8,497 nt of DNA from Candidatus Zixiibacteriota bacterium (GCA_020058315.1 JAGVEK010000270.1:1-8497); one strand, 5' to 3'. Positions 1-6,823 are shown, counted from the stretch's first letter. Numbers and translations are program-made. Notes: generated by a model not told the origin, from the letters alone.

Positions 1-894
1 ACCCGACGAGCAAGGGGCGGCGACACGATAGCGAAGTGTTTGTCCCACAACAGAGAGCGAGTCATTCCAGATGAACGGATCGTCCTGTTGCAGGATCGCG
101 GTGTCTGAACTCGGGGACATGGGGCCTTCCAGAAGTTCCCGAACAACCAGAAATCCACCGGCGGACGATAGGGTGTCATTCGTGTCCGATTGCGAATGGA
201 GGATCTCCATCCCGATCAACAAGCCCGGATCGGGGGATGACATCCACTGCAGGCCGGTCCCCTCATTGTAGCCGAGCTGCAGGGGCAAAGGACAGTTCGA
301 GACATCAGAACCCAGGCGGACCACTTTCCTCGCGGGTTCTGGCCAACGGCCGACCAACCACACTCCCCCTGTCGTCGAGTCGGGCAACCACCAGTTTACG
401 GGCTGCCCGAACCAGCCACCATGCAGGAGGGAATCGCTCTCCCCTAACTGGCTGGTTACGCTTGGGTATAGCGGGCCACCCGGCACACCATCGGAATCTG
501 CGCACAGGGTCCATGTGAACGAGGCTTTGATGGACCACTCGTACTGGCTAACCCCTGTTTTGCCAATAAAATACGACGAGATGACGTGGAGTAGAGCTGG
601 GGTGGCGGTGTTCGGGAGCTTGATGGCGATGCAATTGTCCGAGTAGGTTTCGCTGACGCAGAATTGCTGTGTGAACACTCCGGTGTGGGCGCGCACCGTG
701 TCACCAAAGCATTGCGGGTGAACCCACTGGAGGGTTGCGATGCCATCGTCACGATAGACGGGGGGGAGAACTGTCGGGGGAGTGCATTGGGCTGGAACCG
801 TCAAGCGCACGCCTAAGACGGTCACAATCAACACAATACAGGCAAGCAGCCGTCGAAGTTCCAATAGGCCGGTGTGCTCGGTGCTTGCTGACAC
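1..894 (-). CDS. Secreted protein of unknown function, 5' part (runs off left edge)
   Basis: The minus strand is open from 894 to the left edge: 298 codons without a stop. The frame has no early ATG. I chose GTG at 894 because GAGAG lies 6 nt upstream; a TTG at 864 is an alternative that would give a more typical 25-residue signal peptide. An upstream in-frame stop (TAG) lies at about 916-918. The N-terminus has RR at residues 14-15, a hydrophobic core (about residues 16-29) and a VPA|QC signal-peptidase-I-like site near residue 35. The mature part is rich in W, G, P, S and T with scattered cysteines (for example 37 and 60), as in exported beta-rich proteins. I recognise no domain. The gene is divergent from the large secreted protein gene, about 0.9 kb away. 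The C-terminus is outside the window, so a dockerin or sorting domain cannot be excluded. The reading frame is well supported; the start is uncertain and the function unknown. Confidence 0.8.
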   Translation of the reverse strand, partial: MSASTEHTGLLELRRLLACIVLIVTVLGVRLTVPAQCTPPTVLPPVYRDDGIATLQWVHPQCFGDTVRAHTGVFTQQFCVSETYSDNCIAIKLPNTATPALLHVISSYFIGKTGVSQYEWSIKASFTWTLCADSDGVPGGPLYPSVTSQLGESDSLLHGGWFGQPVNWWLPDSTTGGVWLVGRWPEPARKVVRLGSDVSNCPLPLQLGYNEGTGLQWMSSPDPGLLIGMEILHSQSDTNDTLSSAGGFLVVRELLEGPMSPSSDTAILQQDDPFIWNDSLSVVGQTLRYRVAAPCSSG

Positions 895-972
895 GACGCA
901 CTCTCGCTGGTGATGCTACAATCTGCCCCTGGGCAGGTTATGGGGCGGCTGGGATGGAAGTCAAGCGGGAAT

Positions 973-988
973 GGGGGGGGCGGGCGGG
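973..988 (+). other. G-rich tract fitting the G-quadruplex pattern
   Basis: Eight G (973-980), C, GGG (982-984), C, GGG (986-988) satisfy four runs of at least three G with loops of 1-2 nt. The tract lies about 80 bp upstream of the minus-strand gene start, with the G-rich strand being the template strand for that gene. Folding is inferred from the pattern only. Confidence 0.45.
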
Positions 989-1013
989 AGGCCGGCCGGG
1001 TTAACTCAGAAAT

Positions 1014-1036
1014 GGTGCGTGCGGCACGCACCCTAC
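1014..1036 (-). repeat. REP-like hairpin with GTAG head (R1)
   Basis: On the minus strand: GTAG (1036-1033), then stem GGTGCGTG, loop CCG, stem CACGCACC. The 8-bp stem is perfect. A GTAG tetranucleotide directly 5' of a short palindrome is the hallmark of REP sequences processed by RAYT/TnpA_REP proteins. A second GTAG (1045-1048) on the plus strand faces it and is followed by a degenerate hairpin (about 1053-1074), so this may be a decayed inverted pair. Confidence 0.6.
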
Positions 1037-1107
1037 ATCTGGTTGTAGTCTGAGAACCCCTGACTGAAGGGTCTGTTGAAAAAGCCTGTCGTGTGCCCTG
1101 CTGGAGA

Positions 1108-1130
1108 GCGGACAAGAGTGTCCGCCCTGC
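1108..1130 (-). repeat. REP-like hairpin (R2)
   Basis: On the minus strand: head GCAGG (1130-1126), stem GCGGACA, loop CTCT, stem TGTCCGC. The 7-bp stem is perfect. It is an inverted relative of the hairpin at 1148-1171: the loop-proximal six stem pairs and the CTC of the loop match, and the outermost shared pair is G-C here but C-G there. Confidence 0.55.
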
Positions 1131-1147
1131 CAAAGAAGCGGATACCG

Positions 1148-1171
1148 GTAGGCCGGACACTCCTGTCCGGC
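1148..1171 (+). repeat. REP-like hairpin with GTAG head (R3)
   Basis: On the plus strand: GTAG (1148-1151), stem GCCGGACA, loop CTCC, stem TGTCCGGC. The 8-bp stem is perfect. With R2 it forms a head-facing inverted pair, as in BIMEs. Confidence 0.6.
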
Positions 1172-1274
1172 CTTCTTCAACAAGCGCTGAAGTCAGTGGC
1201 ACACGTGGCAACCGAGGTGGCGGCGGAAAATCTTTGCTCAATCGAAAAAAAAGTGGGAAAATGGAGAAAAGCCA

Positions 1275-1302
1275 TTGACAGGTTTGGGGGATGATATATC
1301 TT
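1275..1302 (+). promoter_or_regulatory. Sigma-70-type promoter for the large secreted protein gene
   Basis: A perfect -35 hexamer TTGACA (1275-1280) is followed after 16 nt by TATCTT (1297-1302). An A-rich stretch just upstream (eight A at about 1245-1252, then AAAATGG and AGAAAAG) could act as an UP element. Transcription would start near 1309, leaving a leader of about 460 nt before the ATG at 1771. TATATC (1295-1300) is an alternative -10, but its spacing is only 14 nt. Confidence 0.6.
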
Positions 1303-1308
1303 ACTGCC

Positions 1309-1754
1309 GAGCGTTTAAAGGCCGTTGGCTTAAGCAACTAACGGCGACTCTTCGAACTGAAGACCTATCCGACGGTGATTCCTTTCTGCGAGGGAAAGGA
1401 AGATGGACCGGATGGGGTTGTACATTCTCCTCCGAACCCGTTCGAAACATTCCATTTTCCCCGCATTGCGGCCTGCTTTGGCGGGTGCGCAAAGTGACTG
1501 TAGCAGAAGCCGTTTCGGCAACCCCGTAATCGACTCCCTCAACCATATCGCGAAAGTCGATGCGGAAAGCCTTTTCTCTGACGAAGATTTGGGAAGGACA
1601 AAGACAGCATGATTGGATGGAAAGTTCAACGATTTGACACCGTGACCGATACAACTGGCGTGACCTGTACTGTGGCCTTTCCATTTGATTTGCTTCCTCT
1701 GCCTGAGGCAGGGGGAGGTCAATGTCCGTCTGGATCTTCCCAATTTGACTTCTC
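1309..1754 (+). ncRNA. Long hairpin-rich 5' leader, possible cis-regulatory RNA
   Basis: Between promoter and Shine-Dalgarno lie ~446 nt with successive local hairpins: GCCGTT/AACGGC (about 1321-1345), TCTTC/GAAGA (1349-1363), CCTTTC/GAAAGG (1381-1399), GCCG/CGGC (1509-1519) and a long stem at 1693-1717. I could not match it to a known riboswitch class (cobalamin, TPP, c-di-GMP and glycine motifs were considered). An open frame at 1403-1612 (69 codons) has no recognisable protein content; its weak GAGGG site sits beside or in the 1381-1399 hairpin. Leader function is an inference from length and structure. Confidence 0.35.
1693..1717 (+). promoter_or_regulatory. Stable leader hairpin before the RBS
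   Basis: CTGCC (1699-1703) and GGCAG (1707-1711) pair around a TGA loop, and the stem extends outward through G-T wobbles and further pairs to 1693/1717, giving about 11 bp. No T-run follows, so it is not an intrinsic terminator. It sits 38 nt upstream of the Shine-Dalgarno and could insulate or stabilise the translated mRNA. Confidence 0.4.
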
Positions 1755-1761
1755 AAGGAGG
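1755..1761 (+). promoter_or_regulatory. Consensus Shine-Dalgarno of the large secreted protein gene
   Basis: AAGGAGG is a full anti-16S match, 9 nt upstream of the ATG at 1771. It fixes the start and implies strong translation. Confidence 0.9.
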
Positions 1762-1770
1762 AATTCGTAA

Positions 1771-4700
1771 ATGCACAAAAAACCCTTAGTAGCAGTTTTC
1801 GTCTTGGGGCTGCTCCTCACCGCAACCGTTTTTGGCTGGGCCGCACCGGTCCCGCCAGAGGATGGTTTGTTCTTGCGGGAAAGCGGTCGAGACAAGGCGG
1901 CACCGGCTCAGCGCGTTGAGGAGACCGGCACGCCTATCAGTTACCAAACTGGGACACCCTTGTCAGTCCAGGGCACATTTTGCAATGGCTATTGGCAGGG
2001 TCCGCAGACCTACCGGATCCCCGGTTGGATGACGGGCGGTGAGTCATACGCCGTTTTCCAGGACCCGACAAGCGTGTATCCCTACTCGTTTGGGACCGGC
2101 TGTGACGCCATGATCCCGCCAGATCTCACGTTCAACGTGACGGCGACCGTGTGGCGTTGGACCAAGCGGCCAACATCCGAGGGATTCATCAATCCTTATA
2201 CCTATCAGATCCAACCGGTCATCTTTGACGCCGACTTCACGAATCCGGCGTGTCCGGTTCCGGGCGGTGTCAAGTCCGCCGGACTTGTGTACTTGGTCAC
2301 CTTGAACAACACGCAGGCAAGCGGCGGGATGACGTACGAACTCAATCTGCCGTTCACGGTTGAGGCCTGCGTGATCGGGCCGTACTTCATCGGCGCCTAC
2401 TTGCCGGTCGTTTTTGATCCGCTCAACGGCGCTCAGATCCTGACCGACGACGGCGGATTCTACTGGCCCGGGCCGGTTGTCGGCCAACTGTGCCGCACGT
2501 ACAATGACTACGGCGCTGGCTGGTGCGATCTGAATGATCCGGCGCAGTGCGCCTGGTTCGAGCTCAACCTTCTGATGTGGTCGGAAGGGTACGTCCCGCT
2601 CGATCCGGCGACGCAGTGCACACCGGGTCTCTGTGACTACCAGTACTGGTATGATGGTGTTCGGCAGAATGACGACTGGACAAACGGCTATGGGCTGCCG
2701 ACGGCCACGCGCAAGAAAATGGGCGTGCGCTTTATGTCCGATTGCCAGGACACGTTGAAGAGCGTGTCATTCGGGCTCTACGGCCCGTTTACCAGCGGCG
2801 CACCTGACGTCGTGGTAGAGGTGTGGGCCGGCGACGACCTCGCCGGATCCTCATGCGGCGTATCACCCCTGCCAGGCACCTTGCTGGAGTCGGTGCTCGT
2901 GCCGTACGCCAGCCTGGTATTTTACCCGCTGGTGAACGACGTCGTGCTCTCAGATCATGTCTGGGGCACTCTTAACGGCGGTCTCCCAGAGGCGATCTTT
3001 GTGACGATCTCCGAGGCATCTGATGGCGTCAATGGAGCTACGGCTATCCAGGCCGGACCCCCGGTGACCGTCGGATGTCCTGTCGATCCGCACTCGATCG
3101 CATTCTATGCCCCGACGTCCGCTCTGCCGGGGTGGCATTATCTGGCCGAGTTCCCGACAGCGTACACCCAGCGCGAATTCTGGATGGACGCCTACATTTG
3201 CAAAGAGCAGTGTCCCATTGTCGAGGACGTTTGCGCTGTGCCGGGTCCGGATGACTGGAACACCTTTGCACATGATTACCAGAGGACGAGCGCTTCGTCG
3301 ATGAATCTTGGCGATCCGTGCGAGATTCGGGCGCAGTGGTCAACCTTTATGCCCCGGCTTTCGAACTTCACGAACCCGGTGATCGCCGGCGGCAAGGTTT
3401 ATGTGTCGTCGGACAACGAGGTGAATTCGTACGATCTGGCAACCGGCGCTCCGGGCAACATGGTCGGAGCCTTCCCTTACACGGGCGGCCAGGTTCGTTC
3501 GAACGTCTCAGTCGAGGGGAACCGTGTGTTCCTGACCGGTGGTACCGGCACCTCGATTTCCTGCTGGGACACCACGCTGACGACTGCGTTCTGGTCGAAC
3601 GACGTCACGAGCGGTGTGCTGGGCTTGGGATCGAACGGTCCGCTGGCTACGCGAAACCGTTTCGGCTCGGCTGCGGTCTACGCGGTTGGCGCCGACTCGA
3701 TCGTGGTGGTCTCCACCGAGAAGACCTCCGTGTCCAACAGCGGCCTGCTGTATGCGTTGGATGTCACGACCGGTTTCCTTTATGCCGGCTGGGGCGCGAA
3801 CAACCCGATCGTGCTCGACAAGGGTGCGTTCCATGCGCCAGCGTTCGATGGAACGAACCTCTATGTGGGGACCGCGGATCACAACCTGCAGAACGGTTCG
3901 ATCTATTCGATCAACGCGGCGACGGGCTTGCAGAACTGGAACTACGTCAACGTGGCCGCTTTGGACGAAGGCTTCCCCGGCGGTGTTTCGATTGACGGGG
4001 ACGTTGTTTACGCGGCTTCGATGTTCGACCAGGTTACAGACAGAGGGCATCGCTACGCGATCGACAAGACCACTGGTGTCCCCTTGTGGAGCTTCCTCCA
4101 AGGCGGGGTAATCTTTGCGGCTCCAACCATCGGTCGTAATTTCGTGTACATTCCACAGAATGTCCCCTCGGCGGGCGTGCTGATGGTCGACAAGGCCCTC
4201 GGCAAGGCTGTGTACAACTGGGCAGCCGTCGGCGTCGGCCCGGTGTCAGGGCCCGTGACTTTGACCTGCGACAAGTACTTGTTCGCGGGCGACCGGAATG
4301 GCTACTGGTACCTGCTGAATGCCACCGATCAGTCGATGGAGTGGCGGCGCGAGTTCACCGGTATCGTCAATGGTACGGCGCTTGCGCACCATGCGATCAC
4401 AGGCGACGACTACGTGGTCGTGAGCGCGCGCAGTTCCTGGACAGGTCCGGCAGGCGCTGGTGTCATCACGGGATGGCGTCTCAACCAGACGCCCCGTCCG
4501 TTCCTGCGCCAGTTGGTGTATTCGACGGCGGAGATTCTCGTCCCATTGAACAGCGGCGACAACTTGGGACCGTACACCGAGTCAGGTGTTTACGCCAACG
4601 ACGGTTGTGTCGGCTTGAACATCACGGTGACCAACCTCCACGATCCTGCGCCAACAGCGAAGGCCTTCTCGCAAATCCAGCAGAAGTACGCTGCGGCGTA

Positions 4701-6351
4701 TATCGATCTCAAGATCGGCAGCGACTATGTCACCTACTTTGAGGGCGGACAGCCATCAAAGAAGGCGCGTCTGGCCGGTGCCGGCGTGACAGCGGACGAA
4801 GAACTGACCACCTTTGACAAAGCGCTCGAAGCGGCTCACAATTCCTTTACCGCTAAAGGCGCGCGCAGTGCCACTGTTGCCGGGGCGATGGACATTCTTC
4901 GCACCCACCCGGTGACCTACAGCGCCAACCCGATCCTCCCCGGCGGAACGACAGATCTCACGTGGTTATACGACGGGACGGATCTGGGACGCGGAGTGGA
5001 TGACGAGTACATCGAGTCGGTCACCGACGATCCGGACTTCTATCCGGAGGATCTCGGGTACGTGAACGGGATGAACTACCCCGCGAACTACCCGATCCTG
5101 ATCGTGCATTACATCGGCGGATGCCCTGAAGAAAACACCACCATCACCTGGAACACCCTGGGTGCCCCGAACGTCGAGAAGGTGTGGAACCATGGCGCAA
5201 TGGGTGATTCGGACCCCGGCACACTCACTTGGGGTGCCGACGCCAACTGGAACACGTCGATCTTCGACGGCACGTTCATGATCATGGGCGACTCATCGGC
5301 GACCATTGGCGGTGCGCAGATGTATCTCGACTACTACGATTTCCATAAGCTCTTCGTACCGGATCCGCGTCTTTCCGACGCGGTGTGCGGTTTCGACGGA
5401 GGCACCGATGTGCACATGGGCTGGCGCCGCGATGGCGGATGCCCCGGGACACCGGTGGAGATTCTTGGATCGTGGGTACAGAGCGGGTACTCGGATACGA
5501 ATTTCAACTTCGCTCCGACGAGCCTGATGGCAACAATCGGAACGCAGATCCGCCAGACCGAGATCGGCGCGAACGACCCGATGTACGGGGACTTCAAGCT
5601 GCTCCAGTGGAAGGTCAACAATCGCGACGCGGTTGCGAAGACGGGTCTGAAGGGCGCCACGTACTTTGACTGGGACGTTGCCACCGGCGGGATCGACGTG
5701 GGCATGGTTTCGGACAATTTCAACGGGTACGCTCTGTGGGACGGCAAGGCCCCGCGTTACGCTTATGGGATGTTTGATCCCAACCAGCCGACCGCGTATT
5801 GCGGCGTTGACCCGACCGCGTTCAGTCCGTACAAGATCTACACGAGCGCGAGCACGATTGTCTACAACCACACGCCGGGACGCTGGGTCGGTGACGGGCA
5901 GCCGTTGGATCAAGCGTACGGCTGGTACCTCTGCACACGGGAACCGTTCCGTTTCGTCGAGGTCACCATTCCTGCCGGGGAAGACCGTGGCGGATGGCTT
6001 GTCAGCAATCCGTTTGATCTGGACCCGCTGGGTTCGAATGAGGTGATCCAGGCCATGTACGCCGTGCCTGCTGTCTCCAACACCGACGCGGGAATCGAGG
6101 CGCTGGCTGTTGAGGTGGCGAAGAGAGCTGCGCGCTGGTCCGGATTCGCTCGTGGCGACGTGAACGACGACGGATGCGTGGACCTTGGGGACGTTTGCTG
6201 GGTCGCGTCCACCAACCAGATCTACCCTGATACCTATTGCGGCGACGTCAATCTTGACGGAGTCGTTGATGGTGTGGATCAGGCCTACCTGTTGGCTTAC
6301 GTGTCCGGTCTTGGCCCGGCTCCTTTGGGCAAGTTCCGGTTCGCGTACTAA
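1771..6351 (+). CDS. Large secreted protein: PQQ-like beta-propeller and C-terminal dockerin
   Basis: 1526 residues, start fixed by a perfect Shine-Dalgarno. A signal peptide (KK near the N-terminus, hydrophobic core about 6-22, probable cleavage near AWA/AP at 24-27) sends it out of the cytoplasm. Residues ~70-265 and ~280-485 are beta-rich, cysteine-containing regions I do not recognise. Residues ~491-903 look like a PQQ-binding-like propeller: an opening WNTF.HDYQRT segment, then about eight repeats of the type 'hydrophobic-x-G-x-x-x-VY..S...G..YALD..TG...W' starting near 535, 577, 638, 687, 736, 783, 826 and 873. Residues ~905-1455 are unassigned. Residues 1462-1516 form a type I dockerin with two calcium loops: D1463, N1465, D1467, D1471, D1474 and D1492, N1494, D1496, D1500, D1503. 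No enzyme active site is visible; a structural, binding or adhesive surface role is likely. The gene stands alone, with its own promoter and terminator. Confidence 0.93.
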   Translation: MHKKPLVAVFVLGLLLTATVFGWAAPVPPEDGLFLRESGRDKAAPAQRVEETGTPISYQTGTPLSVQGTFCNGYWQGPQTYRIPGWMTGGESYAVFQDPTSVYPYSFGTGCDAMIPPDLTFNVTATVWRWTKRPTSEGFINPYTYQIQPVIFDADFTNPACPVPGGVKSAGLVYLVTLNNTQASGGMTYELNLPFTVEACVIGPYFIGAYLPVVFDPLNGAQILTDDGGFYWPGPVVGQLCRTYNDYGAGWCDLNDPAQCAWFELNLLMWSEGYVPLDPATQCTPGLCDYQYWYDGVRQNDDWTNGYGLPTATRKKMGVRFMSDCQDTLKSVSFGLYGPFTSGAPDVVVEVWAGDDLAGSSCGVSPLPGTLLESVLVPYASLVFYPLVNDVVLSDHVWGTLNGGLPEAIFVTISEASDGVNGATAIQAGPPVTVGCPVDPHSIAFYAPTSALPGWHYLAEFPTAYTQREFWMDAYICKEQCPIVEDVCAVPGPDDWNTFAHDYQRTSASSMNLGDPCEIRAQWSTFMPRLSNFTNPVIAGGKVYVSSDNEVNSYDLATGAPGNMVGAFPYTGGQVRSNVSVEGNRVFLTGGTGTSISCWDTTLTTAFWSNDVTSGVLGLGSNGPLATRNRFGSAAVYAVGADSIVVVSTEKTSVSNSGLLYALDVTTGFLYAGWGANNPIVLDKGAFHAPAFDGTNLYVGTADHNLQNGSIYSINAATGLQNWNYVNVAALDEGFPGGVSIDGDVVYAASMFDQVTDRGHRYAIDKTTGVPLWSFLQGGVIFAAPTIGRNFVYIPQNVPSAGVLMVDKALGKAVYNWAAVGVGPVSGPVTLTCDKYLFAGDRNGYWYLLNATDQSMEWRREFTGIVNGTALAHHAITGDDYVVVSARSSWTGPAGAGVITGWRLNQTPRPFLRQLVYSTAEILVPLNSGDNLGPYTESGVYANDGCVGLNITVTNLHDPAPTAKAFSQIQQKYAAAYIDLKIGSDYVTYFEGGQPSKKARLAGAGVTADEELTTFDKALEAAHNSFTAKGARSATVAGAMDILRTHPVTYSANPILPGGTTDLTWLYDGTDLGRGVDDEYIESVTDDPDFYPEDLGYVNGMNYPANYPILIVHYIGGCPEENTTITWNTLGAPNVEKVWNHGAMGDSDPGTLTWGADANWNTSIFDGTFMIMGDSSATIGGAQMYLDYYDFHKLFVPDPRLSDAVCGFDGGTDVHMGWRRDGGCPGTPVEILGSWVQSGYSDTNFNFAPTSLMATIGTQIRQTEIGANDPMYGDFKLLQWKVNNRDAVAKTGLKGATYFDWDVATGGIDVGMVSDNFNGYALWDGKAPRYAYGMFDPNQPTAYCGVDPTAFSPYKIYTSASTIVYNHTPGRWVGDGQPLDQAYGWYLCTREPFRFVEVTIPAGEDRGGWLVSNPFDLDPLGSNEVIQAMYAVPAVSNTDAGIEALAVEVAKRAARWSGFARGDVNDDGCVDLGDVCWVASTNQIYPDTYCGDVNLDGVVDGVDQAYLLAYVSGLGPAPLGKFRFAY

Positions 6352-6360
6352 TTCTTCACG

Positions 6361-6389
6361 CAGGGGTCCCGCTCCATGCGGGGCCTCTG
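6361..6389 (+). terminator. GC-rich hairpin just after the stop codon
   Basis: A 12-bp stem (6361-6372 with 6378-6389, two G-T pairs) closes a 5-nt loop TCCAT and begins 10 nt after the stop codon. No T-run follows, so alone it is an unlikely intrinsic terminator; it may protect the mRNA 3' end from exonucleases, upstream of the real terminator. Confidence 0.45.
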
Positions 6390-6419
6390 CTCTGACCAGA
6401 CATCTCGCTTGAGTTTGGA

Positions 6420-6451
6420 GCGCCCCGTCTTCGGCGGGGCGCTTCGGTTTT
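6420..6451 (+). terminator. Rho-independent terminator of the large gene
   Basis: GCGCCCCG (6420-6427) pairs with CGGGGCGC (6435-6442) over a 7-nt loop, followed by TTCGGTTTT. It lies 69 nt after the stop codon of the dockerin protein. Confidence 0.8.
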
Positions 6452-6455
6452 GTGG

Positions 6456-6554
6456 GGACGGAGTGGACGGAGTGGACGGAGTGGACGGAGTGGACGGAAT
6501 GGACGGAGTGGACGGAATGGACGGAATGGACGGAATGGACGGAGTGGACGGAGT
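6456..6554 (+). repeat. 9-bp tandem repeat, 11 units
   Basis: Exactly eleven units of GGACGGAGT or GGACGGAAT with no indels. In order the variants are G,G,G,G,A,G,A,A,A,G,G at the eighth position of the unit. The array begins 5 nt after the T-run of the terminator. Its perfect unit length suggests recent slippage expansion. Confidence 0.95.
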
Positions 6555-6558
6555 GTCA

Positions 6559-6582
6559 CCCACGGCTTGTGCCGTGGGCTAC
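6559..6582 (-). repeat. REP-like hairpin with GTAG head (R4)
   Basis: On the minus strand: GTAG (6582-6579), stem CCCACGGC, loop ACAA, stem GCCGTGGG. A perfect 8-bp stem with the same head and geometry as R1 and R3 upstream of the large gene, though the stem sequence is different. Confidence 0.6.
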
Positions 6583-6600
6583 ATTCTTTCGCCCGTACGC

Positions 6601-6623
6601 GCAGCCGAGGACGGCTGCACCAC
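6601..6623 (-). repeat. REP-like hairpin (R5)
   Basis: On the minus strand: head GTGGT (6623-6619), stem GCAGCCG, loop TCCT, stem CGGCTGC. Perfect 7-bp stem, same geometry as its neighbours but a different head. Confidence 0.5.
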
Positions 6624-6651
6624 ATTTTCGCAAGATTGCAGGGCTCACGCA

Positions 6652-6676
6652 GGTGCCACGGCTCTTTAGAGCCGTG
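6652..6676 (+). repeat. REP-like hairpin with GGTGC head (R6)
   Basis: On the plus strand: GGTGC, stem CACGGCTC, loop TTTA, stem GAGCCGTG. It is the inverted partner of the hairpin at 6705-6729; the two match at 22 of 25 positions and two of the three differences are a compensatory C-G/G-C swap in the stem. Confidence 0.65.
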
Positions 6677-6704
6677 CGCCGTCGCTTACCGCTCATGCAA
6701 AAAG

Positions 6705-6729
6705 CACGGGTCTGAAGACCCGTGGCACC
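6705..6729 (-). repeat. REP-like hairpin with GGTGC head (R7)
   Basis: On the minus strand: GGTGC (6729-6725), stem CACGGGTC, loop TTCA, stem GACCCGTG. Inverted copy of R6, 28 nt away, so the pair forms a BIME-like unit upstream of the protease gene. Confidence 0.65.
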
Positions 6730-6823
6730 TCGATTCCAGTGATTATGGCGATGCGGAGTGGGAATTGCTTATGTTGCTACCTGTACATCTCTCTGGGGAC
6801 TGATCCAGGGAGTGGGAAAGCCG

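Larger units (their letters stand above)
1074..1182. repeat. 109-bp element with terminal inverted repeats (MITE-like or BIME)
   Basis: The ends TGTTGAAAAAG (1074-1084) and CTTCTTCAACA (1172-1182) are inverted repeats matching at 10 of 11 positions. The interior carries two hairpins in opposite orientation (1108-1130 and 1148-1171) and no coding sequence. The size, terminal repeats and lack of a gene fit a miniature mobile element or a REP pair that has acquired terminal repeats. No target-site duplication was evident. Confidence 0.5.
895..1770. other. Long divergent intergenic region
   Basis: No convincing protein gene in 876 nt. From left to right it holds a G-rich tract (973-1000), a GTAG-headed hairpin (1014-1036), a ~109-bp inverted-repeat element with two nested hairpins (1074-1182), an A-rich stretch (about 1241-1270), a promoter (1275-1302) and a hairpin-rich leader up to the Shine-Dalgarno of the large gene. 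Short open frames occur on both strands across 1301-1756, but none has recognisable protein character. Confidence 0.7.
6352..6823. other. Repeat-filled intergenic region
   Basis: No protein gene. In order: the post-stop hairpin, the intrinsic terminator, eleven 9-bp tandem repeats and four REP-like hairpins (6559-6729). Short open frames through the tandem repeat are periodic by-products of a 9-bp (three-codon) unit. No clear promoter for the protease gene was found between 6730 and 6823. Confidence 0.7.

Noticed and set aside
1014..1182. CRISPR array suggested by recurring hairpins
   Set aside because: The hairpins differ in sequence and spacing and alternate in orientation, unlike identical direct repeats with uniform spacers.
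1425..1460. GTTCGAAAC resembling a tRNA T-loop in the leader
   Set aside because: The flanking bases do not form a T-stem and no other tRNA arm is found around it.
1403..1612. 69-codon open frame on the plus strand in the leader
   Set aside because: A purine-rich stretch precedes the ATG but the AAGGA is only 2 nt away and the alternative GAGGG lies beside a hairpin arm. The translation has no recognisable features. Kept only as a remote leader-peptide possibility.
1301..1756. 151-codon open frame on the minus strand, opposite the leader of the large gene
   Set aside because: It would start inside the Shine-Dalgarno of the large gene, lacks its own ribosome binding site, has no protein-like domain or hydrophobic pattern, and overlaps the promoter-leader region.
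6450..6800. Open frames running through the 9-bp repeats in several phases
   Set aside because: A 9-bp unit without stops keeps these frames open by construction; products are simple three-residue repeats and the region follows a terminator.
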